Assembly (NCBI GenBank): GCA_014359475.1
Contig: JACIZI010000002.1
Span: 62,001-126,000, forward strand
Direction: 5' to 3'
Length of the DNA: 64,000 bases
DNA from: Marinobacter sp.
Lineage (GTDB): Bacteria; Pseudomonadota; Gammaproteobacteria; Pseudomonadales; Oleiphilaceae
Shown here piece by piece: positions 18,400-27,881 of the stretch; the first letter of the stretch is position 1, and the number at the start of each line of letters is the position of its first letter. The notes under the pieces are model-generated. The model ran no database searches. It was given only the letters and a program-made list of their open reading frames with translations, and had not been told where the DNA came from. The translations under genes and the position numbers were made by a program.

Positions 18400-20463
18400 A
18401 TGTATCACAGCGGTTTTCGCCGCAGCGGTCGGGAATGGTTCTCCTCACTCCCGGCCTGTCTGCTCCTGCTTTCGGTTGTTCTTTTTTCCACCAGCAGCGA
18501 CATCCACAACCAGATGCTCCACTTCGGTCAGCAGATGTGGAGTGGTTACTATAAGCTGCGCACTGATCCGGTCCAGCCGGAATGTAACTACAAGGTTGAT
18601 ATTGATGCGGCGGTCGAGCGCGAGTTAGCCCAGCGTCAGGCACAGGATGACCCCATGGCGGCGATGCTGGGGGAAACGCAAGTGAACCCCGCGGATGTCC
18701 GCACCGCCGTGGAGCGCAAAGTCGAGGATTGTCGGCAGAGTCACCTCCAGTATGAACAGATCAAGGACAAGCTGACCCCGGGGGTGAAGATCTACCGCAG
18801 CGTTGAACTGTTCGTGGCGGACCTGATTGCCTTTGGCCTGAAGGCCCAGAAATTCATACTGATTATCCTGGTGATGCTGTGTGCGATTACGGCCACAGTG
18901 ACCCGGCACCATATTGCCATGCGTGCCATGGAAACCCGGCTGGATTACACTGTAGCCCACGTATTGCAGGTCATTGCCAATGTCATGCTGCTGGGTTCCA
19001 GTGCCATCTTCCGGCAATCGAGCCTGAATGTTCAGGGCAATCTGACATCTCAGGAGTTACTGCTGCATAACATGTGGGTCATCGGCTTCGCGGCCCTGAC
19101 GCTGGCCAGTCTCTATCGATTGTTCCGGGTACCCGATGATCTGCGGGAAGGCGGTAAGCTGGGCAAGGCATTTCTCGCGGTGCCGCTGTATACGGTAATG
19201 TGTCTGATCTCTGGCAGCTACTTTATCTTGATCGGGCACTCATCTGGTATCGGCATCTACCTGGGCAAGATGATGGAACTGTCGGACATGTTCCTGAATG
19301 TGTCCCTGTATGTCTGGGTCGGCATGATGCTGAAACAGACCCGGCTGGCGACGCTGGTGTTCAATGTATTCCGTCCCTGGCACATGCCCCCGGAGTTGCT
19401 GGCAGTGGTGGCAGTGCTGGTGGCGGCGATTCCCACAGCCTACACCGGTGCCTCCGGTATCTTCGTGATTGCTGCTGGTGCGGTAATTTATTCCGAGCTG
19501 CGTGCCGCCGGTGCACGCCGCCATCTGGCGCTGGCCGCGACGGCAATGTCGGGTTCACTGGGTGTGGTGTTGCGTCCCTGTCTGCTGGTGGTGATCATCG
19601 CCTACCTGAACCGGGAGGTAACCACTGACGAACTGTTCGGCTGGGGCATCTGGGTGCTGATGCTGACCGCTGCCATGTTCTGCACGGTCGTGATGACCGT
19701 CAACCGTCAGTCGCGGCTTGATCTGGCTCCGGCCTCCACTGCCCTGCCGGCGATGATTCAGGCACTCAAGCCGCTGATTCCCTACGTGCTGGTGATGGCC
19801 GGCGTGGTGCTGGTGTACCGCTTTGGCCTCAATGTCACCATGGACGAGTTTTCCGCGCCTCGACTGTTGCCCGTGATCATGCTGGGTATTCTCATCTATG
19901 AGCACGTTGGCCTGAAAAATAACCGCGGTCGTACCAGAGGTGAGATCAATCACCAGGGGCTGGAGCGCAGTGTGCGCTTTGCCACCAACGACACCACGGC
20001 GGAAATAGGGGCGTTGCTGCTGCTGTTTGGCCTGTCCGTCAGTATCGGCGGGGTGATCGAGCGCTCCAACGTGATGTCGCTGTTCCCGGAAACCTTTGGC
20101 AGTGTCTGGGCCGCGATGCTTCTGATGGTGGTGTTGCTGGTGATCCTGGGCATGATTATGGATGCCTTCGGGGCCATCATTCTGGTCTCGGCGACGGTAG
20201 CCACTATTGCCTATGCCAGCGGTATTAATCCCATCCATTTCTGGATGGTTACCCTGGTCGCCTTTGAGCTGGGCTACCTGACCCCGCCGGTGGCCCTGAA
20301 CCACCTGCTGACCCGACAAGTGGTCGGGGAAGCGGAAGTGCTCGCCGCCCTGGAGGAAGAGGGCACTTTCTATCAGCGCCACGAACGCATCCTCATGCCG
20401 TTGATTGCCATGGGCATATCGTTGCTGCTGGTGGCTTTCGTGCCGCTGTTCTTCTACGCCTGA
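18400..20463 (+). CDS. TRAP-type transporter large permease, DctQ-DctM-like fusion
   Basis: A 687-residue inner-membrane protein with about 14 or more hydrophobic segments. An N-terminal helix and a soluble charged stretch (residues about 45-145) precede several helices that may stand in for the small DctQ subunit. The C-terminal two thirds have DctM-like signatures: ILGMIMDAFGAIILVSATVA, and FELGYLTPPVALNHLL near the end. The TGASGIFVIAAGAVIY segment fits the first half of the inverted repeat. Together with the upstream lipoprotein and solute-binding protein it forms a sodium-driven uptake system by analogy with TRAP families. The substrate cannot be told. Confidence 0.8.
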   Translation: MYHSGFRRSGREWFSSLPACLLLLSVVLFSTSSDIHNQMLHFGQQMWSGYYKLRTDPVQPECNYKVDIDAAVERELAQRQAQDDPMAAMLGETQVNPADVRTAVERKVEDCRQSHLQYEQIKDKLTPGVKIYRSVELFVADLIAFGLKAQKFILIILVMLCAITATVTRHHIAMRAMETRLDYTVAHVLQVIANVMLLGSSAIFRQSSLNVQGNLTSQELLLHNMWVIGFAALTLASLYRLFRVPDDLREGGKLGKAFLAVPLYTVMCLISGSYFILIGHSSGIGIYLGKMMELSDMFLNVSLYVWVGMMLKQTRLATLVFNVFRPWHMPPELLAVVAVLVAAIPTAYTGASGIFVIAAGAVIYSELRAAGARRHLALAATAMSGSLGVVLRPCLLVVIIAYLNREVTTDELFGWGIWVLMLTAAMFCTVVMTVNRQSRLDLAPASTALPAMIQALKPLIPYVLVMAGVVLVYRFGLNVTMDEFSAPRLLPVIMLGILIYEHVGLKNNRGRTRGEINHQGLERSVRFATNDTTAEIGALLLLFGLSVSIGGVIERSNVMSLFPETFGSVWAAMLLMVVLLVILGMIMDAFGAIILVSATVATIAYASGINPIHFWMVTLVAFELGYLTPPVALNHLLTRQVVGEAEVLAALEEEGTFYQRHERILMPLIAMGISLLLVAFVPLFFYA

Positions 20464-20483
20464 TCTTTGATCCCGGACGGGAG

Positions 20484-20509
20484 AGCGACCGGGTCAACGC
20501 CCGGTCGCT
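20484..20509. terminator. Hairpin after the TRAP permease gene
   Basis: AGCGACCGGG (20484-20493) pairs with CCCGGTCGCT (20500-20509) over a 6-base loop, 20 bases after the permease stop. It lies between convergent genes (permease and nuoN). No T-run is present. Confidence 0.5.
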
Positions 20510-20565
20510 GAACGGGTGACCCCCGCGAGCCCGAAGGCGAGTAGCATTAACCGAAGGAGAGACGT

Positions 20566-20594
20566 CACCCGGTGCCAGGTCCTGGCACCGGGTG
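20566..20594. repeat. 29-base perfect palindrome between the TRAP permease and nuoN
   Basis: CACCCGGTGCCAGG (20566-20579) is followed by a single T and then its exact complement CCTGGCACCGGGTG (20581-20594), giving a 14-base-pair stem. It could be a bidirectional terminator for the convergent permease and nuo transcripts, or one member of a REP-like intergenic repeat family. I noticed no second copy in the window. Confidence 0.6.
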
Positions 20595-20642
20595 CATTGA
20601 TCCGGTTGCCATCATCCGGCGTTGAGTCAGTAATACCGTGCG

Positions 20643-22079
20643 TCAGCGGATCGCCGACAATCCGACCACCCAGTCGATCATGGGCGTGGGATAGATACCC
20701 AGTATCAGAATAACCACCGCAGTAGCCAGCAGGGTGACTCCACCGATGCGGCTGCCCCAGTCGTTGCTGGCGTCCCGTCGGCGCATGCCGGGTTCCGGCA
20801 GATACAGGGTGACCATCACCCGCAGATAGTAGAACAGACCGATAGCACTCCCCACCACAATACCGCCTACCAGCCACCACCGATTGTCCGCCACTCCCAT
20901 AGCGATCACGTAGAACTTGCCGATAAAGCCGGCGGTCAGTGGAATACCTGCCAGTGACAGGAAGCTCACGGTCATCACCGCCGCCAGCCAGGGACGTCGC
21001 CAGAACAGCCCCCGGTAGTGATGCAGGCCGGCGGCATCTTCGCCCTGGAAAGGGCTGGAAAGCTGGGTGACCACGCCAAAGGCTGCGAGGGTGGTGGCCA
21101 GGTAGGTAACCAGATAGACACCGGCGGTTTCCATCCCCAGGGAGCCACCCGCCACCACGGCCACCAGCAGATAGCCAAAATGGGCAATGGATGAATAGCC
21201 CAGCAGCCGCTTGAGATTGGACTGGAACAGCGCCAGCAAATTGCCGCCCAGCATGGTGAGCAGCGCCAGCACCGTGATCAGGGTGGCCAGCCGGTCACTC
21301 TGGAAGACCGGTGCCTCCAATACCAGCCGCATCAGCACCGCAAACACGGCCAGCTTGCTGACGGTGGCCAGAAAGATGGTGGCCGGAGCCGGGCCACCCT
21401 GGTACACGTCCGGTGTCCACAGGTGAAAGGGGACTACCGAAAGCTTGAAGCCCAGACCTGCCAGCAGCAGGGCTGCGCCGGCCAGCATCCAGGTGTCCGG
21501 AGCGGTGGCCAGCACCGTTACCAGTCCCGCCAGGTCGAGACGGCCGGTACGGGCATAGAGAAGGGCCATGCCGAACAGCAGGAAAGCGGTCGCGGCGGCG
21601 GACAGGATCAGGTACTTGATGCCTGCCTCCAGCGAACGCTCGGCCCGGAAGCTGTAGGCCAGCATCCCGTAAAGCGGCATTGACAGTAGCTCCAGGCTGA
21701 TGAACAGCGTGGCCAGATGATCGCTGGCTACCAGCCCCAGGGCCCCGGTCACCGCGCAGAGCAGCAGCAGGTAGAATTCCTCCCGGGGGCCGATGTAACC
21801 CGTGAGGTAATGGTGACTGAGGGCGACAGTCACCAGCGCTGACAGCAGTACCAGGGTGCTGGCCATGATGGCCAGGCCATCCACCCGCATCAATGGCGGA
21901 GAGTCCGGCGCGCCGGAGGCGATGGGCAGGGCCAGCAGCGCCAGCAACAGACCCGCAGCGGAAGCCAGAGCCGTCAGGCCGTGATGCCGTCGCCAGGCGA
22001 TCCCCAGCATCACTGCCACGGCAGTGATCGCGACAATCACCAGTGGCAGCAGAGCGACAAGATGGTTCAGCGTCAGCAT
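20643..22079 (-). CDS. nuoN: NADH-quinone oxidoreductase subunit N
   Basis: A 478-residue polytopic membrane subunit of complex I and one of the three antiporter-like proton-channel subunits. The key TM5 glutamate is in LFISLELLSMPLYGM, and the central lysine region is near LAGLGFKLSVVPFHLW with VYQGGPAP following, typical of NuoN. The ATG overlaps the nuoM stop by one base (TGATG). It is the last gene of the operon; the hairpins at 20484-20594 may end the transcript. Confidence 0.95.
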   Translation of the reverse strand: MLTLNHLVALLPLVIVAITAVAVMLGIAWRRHHGLTALASAAGLLLALLALPIASGAPDSPPLMRVDGLAIMASTLVLLSALVTVALSHHYLTGYIGPREEFYLLLLCAVTGALGLVASDHLATLFISLELLSMPLYGMLAYSFRAERSLEAGIKYLILSAAATAFLLFGMALLYARTGRLDLAGLVTVLATAPDTWMLAGAALLLAGLGFKLSVVPFHLWTPDVYQGGPAPATIFLATVSKLAVFAVLMRLVLEAPVFQSDRLATLITVLALLTMLGGNLLALFQSNLKRLLGYSSIAHFGYLLVAVVAGGSLGMETAGVYLVTYLATTLAAFGVVTQLSSPFQGEDAAGLHHYRGLFWRRPWLAAVMTVSFLSLAGIPLTAGFIGKFYVIAMGVADNRWWLVGGIVVGSAIGLFYYLRVMVTLYLPEPGMRRRDASNDWGSRIGGVTLLATAVVILILGIYPTPMIDWVVGLSAIR

Positions 22080-23608
22080 CAGTCTGCCCCCCCTGCCAGA
22101 ACCGGCGGGCCGCCGTTGCCGAACAGCTCCGCGACCCGTGCGGAGGTCGCCGCCGCGGTGTCCAGCAAAGGCTGAGGATAGAGCCCCACCAGCAGCACCA
22201 GCAGCACCAGCGCCAGCATCATCCCGTATTCACGCAGGTCCGGCCCCGGCAGCGGGCCCTCGCGACAGGCAGGTCCGAAATGAACCCTCTGCATCAGTAG
22301 CAGCGAATACACAGCGGCCAGCACCAGCCCGGCGCTGGCAATGACTACCACCACCGGTGCGGTGGGGAAGGTTCCGAACAGGATCATGAATTCTCCCACG
22401 AAGTTGGCCGTGGCCGGCATGCCCAGGGATGCCGCCACAAAACACAGGGTGAAACCGGGCAATACCGGTATCCGTCCCCAGAGCCCGCCCATGAACCGCA
22501 TATCCCGGGTATGGATGCGTTCGTACAGCTGACCGCTGAGAATGAACAGTCCGGCGCTGGAGAAGGCGTGTGCCACCATCAGCACCACGGCGCCCTGGAT
22601 GGCCAGCTCCGAGCCCGAGTAGAGGGCGATCAGCACGAAGCCCATGTGGGAAATACTGGTATAGGCGATCAGGCGCTTGATGTCCTGCTGGCCGCAGGCC
22701 AGCACGGCACCATAGACAATCCCCACCAGCCCGAGGGTCATGGCGACCGGCGCGAAGGCCTGGGACTCTTCCGGGAACAGAGGCAGGGCGAAACGCAGGA
22801 TACCGTAGGCAGCGGTCTTCAGCAGTATTCCCGCCAGGTCGACACTGCCGGCGGTGGGCGCCTGGCCATGGGCATCGGGCAGCCAGCCGTGGAAAGGCAC
22901 CACCGGCAGTTTCACTGCGAAGGCAACGAAAAAGCCCAGCATCAGCCAGGGGGCCAGTGCGTCCGGCACGTCGGTGCCCAGCAACACCTCATAACTGAAC
23001 GACAGCACACCGGTATTGGTGTAGTGCACGAACACCAGTGCCAGAATAGCCACCAGCATCAGCAGGCCACTGGCCTGGGTATAAATGAAGAACCGGGTGG
23101 CCGCGCGGATGCGGGTCTGACCGGCGGAGCCGCTGTGACCCCAGAGCGCGATCAGGAAGTACATGGGCACCAGCATCATTTCCCAGAACAGGAAAAACAG
23201 GAACAGATCCAGCGCCAGGAATACACCCACCACACCGCCGAGGATCCACAGCAGGTTGAGATGGAAAAAGCCCACCCGGTGGTCGATCTCATGCCAGGAG
23301 CAGAGCACGGCGAGCGTACCCAGAAAGCCAGTCAGCGCTACCAGGATCAGCGACAGCCCGTCCAGGGCCAGGTGAACCTCAATGCCAAAACGGGGAATCC
23401 AGGGTGCCCGCCATTCCAGCAGCCAGGGGCTCTGGCTGCCATCCGGCAGGCGGAAGTCCCCGGACCACCACAGGACCAGGCTGATCACCAGCACGAACAA
23501 CATAGTCACCAGGGCAATCCAGCGGGGCACCCGGTCACCCCAGGGTTCCGCCTGCCAGCACAGCAGGCCGCCGAGGAACGGAATCAAAATCAGCCAGAGC
23601 AGGATCAT
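22079..23608 (-). CDS. nuoM: NADH-quinone oxidoreductase subunit M
   Basis: A 509-residue antiporter-like membrane subunit. The conserved TM5 glutamate is in FFLFWEMMLVPMYF and the channel lysine region is VAFAVKLPVVPFHGWLPDAH with the usual A-P-T-A-G-S-V following. ISHMGFVLIAL matches the family. It overlaps nuoL by 4 bases and nuoN by 1, which favours coupled translation at fixed stoichiometry. Confidence 0.96.
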   Translation of the reverse strand: MILLWLILIPFLGGLLCWQAEPWGDRVPRWIALVTMLFVLVISLVLWWSGDFRLPDGSQSPWLLEWRAPWIPRFGIEVHLALDGLSLILVALTGFLGTLAVLCSWHEIDHRVGFFHLNLLWILGGVVGVFLALDLFLFFLFWEMMLVPMYFLIALWGHSGSAGQTRIRAATRFFIYTQASGLLMLVAILALVFVHYTNTGVLSFSYEVLLGTDVPDALAPWLMLGFFVAFAVKLPVVPFHGWLPDAHGQAPTAGSVDLAGILLKTAAYGILRFALPLFPEESQAFAPVAMTLGLVGIVYGAVLACGQQDIKRLIAYTSISHMGFVLIALYSGSELAIQGAVVLMVAHAFSSAGLFILSGQLYERIHTRDMRFMGGLWGRIPVLPGFTLCFVAASLGMPATANFVGEFMILFGTFPTAPVVVVIASAGLVLAAVYSLLLMQRVHFGPACREGPLPGPDLREYGMMLALVLLVLLVGLYPQPLLDTAAATSARVAELFGNGGPPVLAGGAD

Positions 23609-25473
23609 GGGGCACCTCCCGCTGCCAGGGCCATGACCGTGAGGATAATGGTGACACCCAGCACCATCACAGTCGCATAGCTGCGCACCCGGCCGTTCTG
23701 GGTTCTGACCAGTCCGCTATTCAGTGCGCGGGCGACCAGTGCCGGCAGGTTCATGGCAAGATTGATCAGATCGTGCCTGAGTAAGGTCACGGCCAGTTGC
23801 CAGGGCCGCACCAGCAGCCGGTCAAACAGCGCGTCAAAGCCCCAGGCGTGATGCCACAGGGACCACAGCCGACGGCCGCAACCCTGTGCCACCAGCTGAT
23901 TCAGCCAGTTGCCACGCAGCAGGAACAGCCAGCCGGCCAGGACCAGGCCGCTGATCACCGCGCCGATGGCCAGCAGTTGCAGCAGCGTATGGCCTGCATC
24001 CGTGCCTTCACCGGGCGCTGCCGGAAACAGCGTGTCCAGCCCCGGGTAAAGCCAGGCGCCGACAAAGCTGGAGAGAATCGCCAATACAACCAGGGGCAGA
24101 TGATGCGTAACAGGGCTGGAGCCCGGCTCCGGGTTACGGGCATGGTCGCTGCCCGGCTGGCCGTGGAAGATGCCCAGAATCAGCCGCACGGTGTAGATAC
24201 CGGTGAGCACCGCCCCCAGCAGGCCGGCCGCCAGCAGGCCATGGTTGCCGGCGGCCATGGCCTGCCAGAGGATTTCGTCCTTGCTGTAGAAGCCGGCCGT
24301 GACCAGTGGCAGTGCCACCAGTGCCGAGCCGCCCGCCAGAAAGCCGACCCAGGCCACCGGCAGCTTGCGCCAGAGCCCCCCCAGGCGGGTCATGTCCTGT
24401 TCGTGGTGGCAACTGACGATCACCGACCCGGCGGACAGGAACAGCAGGGCCTTGAAGAAGGCGTGGGTGACCAGGTGGAAGATGGCGGCATCAAAGGCCC
24501 CCACACCCAGTGCCAGGAACATGTAGCCGATCTGGCTCATGGTGGAATAGGCCAGCACCCGCTTGATGTCGGTCTGGGCGAGTGCGGCGAAGGCCGCCAG
24601 CAGCATCGATACCGCGCCGATAATCCCCACCAGCAGGAGCACATCCGGTGCCAGCAGGAAGAGCCCGTTGAGGCGGGCAATCAGATAGACCCCGGCGGTG
24701 ACCATGGTAGCCGCATGGATCAGCGCGGACACCGGGGTGGGGCCGGCCATGGCGTCCGGCAGCCAGGTGTGCAGCGGAACCTGGGCGGATTTGCCCAGCG
24801 CCCCGCCCAGTACCAGCAGCGCGGCAATCGTGGCGGTGGTGCCACCCTCCTGCCAGAGTTGCGGTGCCCGCACCAGGATCTCCCGGATATTCAGGGTGCC
24901 CAGTTCGCGGAAAATCAGGAACAGGCCCAGGGCCAGGAACACGTCGCCGATGCGGGTGACGATAAAGGCCTTGAAGGCAGCCTGGCCGTTGGCACTTTTC
25001 TGGTAGTAATAGCCGATCAGCAGATAACTGCACAGACCAACCCCTTCCCAGCCCAGGAACAGGAGCAGCAGGTTGTCCCCCAGCACCAGCAGCAACATGC
25101 TGAACACAAACAGGTTCATCCAGGCGTAGAAACGGGTGATGCCGGCTTCACCGGTCATGTACCAGGCGGCAAACAGGTGGATCAGAAAGCCGACCCCGGT
25201 GATGACCGCCATCATCACCAGGGCCAGCCCATCCACGGCCAGGCCGATGGTGGGGCGGAAATCGCCGACCGCCATCCAGGTCCACAGGGTGATGGTCTCC
25301 GGCGTGCCCGGATAGAGAATCAGGGCCCGGGCGGTGGCCAGCGCCGCAAGCCCCACACTGCCGACGCCGATGATGACGCTCATCCGGGCCCCCAGGCGGC
25401 CGGCGGACAGCGCCAGGAGCAGGGTGCCCGCCAGGGGCAGAAGGAACGAGAGTACCACTGTTGCTGCCATCAT
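23605..25473 (-). CDS. nuoL: NADH-quinone oxidoreductase subunit L
   Basis: A 622-residue antiporter-like subunit, close to the 613 of E. coli NuoL. The TM5 glutamate is in [16 protein letters not shown] and the central channel segment is [35 protein letters not shown], given here across its conserved parts. The C-terminal amphipathic lateral helix region (about 530-600) that braces NuoM and NuoN is present by length. It overlaps nuoK and nuoM by 4 bases each. Confidence 0.96.
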   Translation of the reverse strand: MMAATVVLSFLLPLAGTLLLALSAGRLGARMSVIIGVGSVGLAALATARALILYPGTPETITLWTWMAVGDFRPTIGLAVDGLALVMMAVITGVGFLIHLFAAWYMTGEAGITRFYAWMNLFVFSMLLLVLGDNLLLLFLGWEGVGLCSYLLIGYYYQKSANGQAAFKAFIVTRIGDVFLALGLFLIFRELGTLNIREILVRAPQLWQEGGTTATIAALLVLGGALGKSAQVPLHTWLPDAMAGPTPVSALIHAATMVTAGVYLIARLNGLFLLAPDVLLLVGIIGAVSMLLAAFAALAQTDIKRVLAYSTMSQIGYMFLALGVGAFDAAIFHLVTHAFFKALLFLSAGSVIVSCHHEQDMTRLGGLWRKLPVAWVGFLAGGSALVALPLVTAGFYSKDEILWQAMAAGNHGLLAAGLLGAVLTGIYTVRLILGIFHGQPGSDHARNPEPGSSPVTHHLPLVVLAILSSFVGAWLYPGLDTLFPAAPGEGTDAGHTLLQLLAIGAVISGLVLAGWLFLLRGNWLNQLVAQGCGRRLWSLWHHAWGFDALFDRLLVRPWQLAVTLLRHDLINLAMNLPALVARALNSGLVRTQNGRVRSYATVMVLGVTIILTVMALAAGGAP

Positions 25474-25778
25474 CCACGCATCCTGCTGGCGGCATCCAGA
25501 TCAAGGGAATGGAAACGCTGGTAGAGCTGGATCATCAGCGCCAGGCCGACACTGGCTTCCGCGGCCGCCAGGGTGATCACCAGTAAAAACATCGCCTGGC
25601 CTTCGGGCTGGTGCCAGGCGGTACTGCCCACGACAAAGGCCAGCGCCGCCGCATTGAGCATCACCTCCAGACTCATCAGCACGAACAGCATGTTGCGCCG
25701 CAGCATGAGCCCCAAAAGGCCCAGGCTGAACAGGGTGGCGGCCAGAATCAGGCCATGCTCCATGGGAATGCCGTTCAT
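25470..25778 (-). CDS. nuoK: NADH-quinone oxidoreductase subunit K
   Basis: A 102-residue subunit with three transmembrane helices. The channel glutamates are in [10 protein letters not shown] (about residue 36) and in [15 protein letters not shown] (about residue 72), the two positions essential in E. coli NuoK. It starts with a 4-base overlap with nuoJ and ends with a 4-base overlap with nuoL. Confidence 0.95.
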   Translation of the reverse strand: MNGIPMEHGLILAATLFSLGLLGLMLRRNMLFVLMSLEVMLNAAALAFVVGSTAWHQPEGQAMFLLVITLAAAEASVGLALMIQLYQRFHSLDLDAASRMRG

Positions 25779-26299
25779 GGGTTGCCTCCACGCTTGCGTT
25801 TATGCAGGGGGTTATTGCGCCGACCGACATGGGATGCGGTGACCAGGGCGGCCAGCAGCAGGATGGCCGACAACTCCACCACCATGAGCCAGGGCCCGAA
25901 CAGGGTCAGGGCGACCGAGCGGGCAGTCAGCAGCTCGCCGTCAATCAGGGTGCCGGGGCTGCCCCGGGCCAGCAAAACCATGATGGCCACCAGCAGGACC
26001 AGAGCCAGTGTCGCGGGCCCGAGCCATTGCCGGGGATGCAGCCACGGCTGGTCCGTGCGGGTGTCGGAACGCAGATTGAGCATCATCACCACAAACACAA
26101 ACAGCACCATGATGGCACCGGCGTAGACGATGATCTCCAGCGCACCGGCAAAGGGTGCCCCCAGGGCAAAAAACACCAACGCCACGGCAATCAGCGAAAC
26201 GATGAGATAGACCACCGAATGAACCGGACTGGTGCCGGTGATCACCCCAAGGGTGGCCAGCACGGCCACCAGGCCACTGAGATAGAAGGCCAGTTCCAT
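25775..26299 (-). CDS. nuoJ: NADH-quinone oxidoreductase subunit J
   Basis: A 174-residue membrane subunit with five predicted helices. [20 protein letters not shown] is the conserved TM3 region, where the pi-bulge tyrosine is part of the proton path. Spacing to nuoI is 18 bases, and it overlaps nuoK by 4. The C-terminus is basic and extends past the last helix. Confidence 0.95.
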   Translation of the reverse strand: MELAFYLSGLVAVLATLGVITGTSPVHSVVYLIVSLIAVALVFFALGAPFAGALEIIVYAGAIMVLFVFVVMMLNLRSDTRTDQPWLHPRQWLGPATLALVLLVAIMVLLARGSPGTLIDGELLTARSVALTLFGPWLMVVELSAILLLAALVTASHVGRRNNPLHKRKRGGNP

Positions 26300-26317
26300 C
26301 AGCTCGGCTCCTCCGGG

Positions 26318-26887
26318 TTATGGCAGCAGTGATCGTACATCTTCCGGTGCCTCCTCGTTGCGGGCCTCGCCCTTGCCCTTGCCGCCGATGGCCATGCCCG
26401 CCACCTTGTAGAAGTGGTAGTCATGGTCCTTGCCGGGGCCATTGATCAGCAGGTCCTCTTTCTCGTAAACCAGCTGTTGGCGGTCGTACTCACCCATCTC
26501 GAAGTCCGGTGTCAGCTGAATCGCGGAGGTGGGGCAGGCCTCCTCGCACATGCCGCAGAAGATGCAGCGGGAAAAATTGATGCGGAAGGACTCCGGATAC
26601 CAGCGTCCGTCTTCCTGTTCGCCCTTCTCCAGCGCGATGCAGTCGACCGGGCAGGCTACTGCACAGAGGTTACAGGCCACACAGCGTTCCTCGCCGTCCG
26701 GGTCCCGGGTCAGTACGATGCGGCCCCGGTAACGGGGTGGCAGGTAGACCTCCTCCTCCGGATAGTTCACGGTTTCCCGCTTGCGGAAGCTGTGCATGAA
26801 CACCATGCCCAGGGTGCGCAACTGGGACCAGGTGGCCGGCACCAGCCAGAGCACGGATTTGATGTACGGGACCTTGTGCTTTTCCAT
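26318..26887 (-). CDS. nuoI: NADH-quinone oxidoreductase subunit I (ferredoxin-like)
   Basis: A 189-residue peripheral subunit carrying clusters N6a and N6b. The two 4Fe-4S motifs are [15 protein letters not shown] and [15 protein letters not shown], each C-x2-C-x2-C-x3-C-P. The ATG at 26887 gives the expected N-terminus, [11 protein letters not shown]; an in-frame upstream start at 26932 would run into nuoH. About 10 bases lie between the nuoH stop and this start, with AGGAGG-like sequence. Confidence 0.96.
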   Translation of the reverse strand: MEKHKVPYIKSVLWLVPATWSQLRTLGMVFMHSFRKRETVNYPEEEVYLPPRYRGRIVLTRDPDGEERCVACNLCAVACPVDCIALEKGEQEDGRWYPESFRINFSRCIFCGMCEEACPTSAIQLTPDFEMGEYDRQQLVYEKEDLLINGPGKDHDYHFYKVAGMAIGGKGKGEARNEEAPEDVRSLLP

Positions 26888-26897
26888 CGGGTCCTCC

Positions 26898-27881
26898 TCA
26901 GGCGTTGGGGGTAACCAGCAGAATGACGGCACCGGTTACCAGCAGATTGATCAGGGTCAGCGGCAGGCAGATCTTCCAGCCAAAACTCATCACCCGGTCG
27001 TAACGTGGCCGGGGCAGTGCAGCGCGCAGCAGGATGAACAGCATCAGGAAGAAGCCTGTCTTGATGGCAAACCACAGGATGGGCGGCAGCCAGGGGCCAT
27101 GCCAGCCGCCGAAGAACAGCGTCACGATCAGCGACGAGACCAGCAGCATGCCCACATATTCGCCGATGAAGAACATGCCGAACTTCATGCTGGAGTATTC
27201 GACATGGTAGCCGTCTGCCAGCTCCTGTTCCGCTTCCGGCTGGTCGAACGGATGGCGGTGAGTGACCGCGATACCGGCGATCAGGAAGGTGGCAAAACCG
27301 AAGAACTGGGGAATGATGAACCAGAGATCCTGCTGGGCCGCGACAATGTCCCGCAGGTTGAAGGAGCCGGCCAGCGCCACCACCCCCATCAGCGACAGCC
27401 CCATGAACACTTCGTAGGAGAGCGTCTGGGCCGAGGCACGCAGGGCACCCAGCAGGGCGTACTTGTTGCCGCTGGCCCAGCCTCCCAGCAGCACCGCGTA
27501 GACGTTAATGCCGGCCATGGCGAGGAAGAACAGCAGCCCGATGTGCAGGTCCGACACGCCCCAGCCCGGCGTGATGGGAATGATGATGAAGGACAGTAAC
27601 AGCGATGCGAAGGCAATCACCGGGGCCAGTACGAACAGGGAGCGGTCGGCAAAGGGCGGAATCCAGTCTTCCTTGAAAAAGATCTTGATCATGTCCGCGA
27701 TCAGCTGCAGGCTGCCGAAAGGCCCCACCCGGTTGGGCCCGTAACGGTCCTGCCAGAGGCCCAGCAGCCGGCGTTCCACCACGGTCAGCACGGCACCCAG
27801 CAATACCGCCCCGAGCAGGATCACCAGCGCCTGGAACATGGCCCAGAGTATGGCCGCGAGTTGTGGTGTCCACCAGCTCAT
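26898..27881 (-). CDS. nuoH: NADH-quinone oxidoreductase subunit H
   Basis: A 327-residue membrane subunit that forms the quinone-binding cavity with NuoB and Nuo[21 protein letters not shown] is the conserved first cytoplasmic loop, and the segment from [20 protein letters not shown] holds the glutamate-rich loop at the quinone gate. The segment after it, [16 protein letters not shown], is also typical. It overlaps nuoG by 4 bases. Confidence 0.96.
   Translation of the reverse strand: MSWWTPQLAAILWAMFQALVILLGAVLLGAVLTVVERRLLGLWQDRYGPNRVGPFGSLQLIADMIKIFFKEDWIPPFADRSLFVLAPVIAFASLLLSFIIIPITPGWGVSDLHIGLLFFLAMAGINVYAVLLGGWASGNKYALLGALRASAQTLSYEVFMGLSLMGVVALAGSFNLRDIVAAQQDLWFIIPQFFGFATFLIAGIAVTHRHPFDQPEAEQELADGYHVEYSSMKFGMFFIGEYVGMLLVSSLIVTLFFGGWHGPWLPPILWFAIKTGFFLMLFILLRAALPRPRYDRVMSFGWKICLPLTLINLLVTGAVILLVTPNA

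Noticed and set aside
23797..25524. 575-codon plus-strand frame opposite nuoL
   Set aside because: Very rich in Gln, Gly, His and Pro; it mirrors the hydrophobic nuoL codons and has no ribosome-binding site or homology I recognise.
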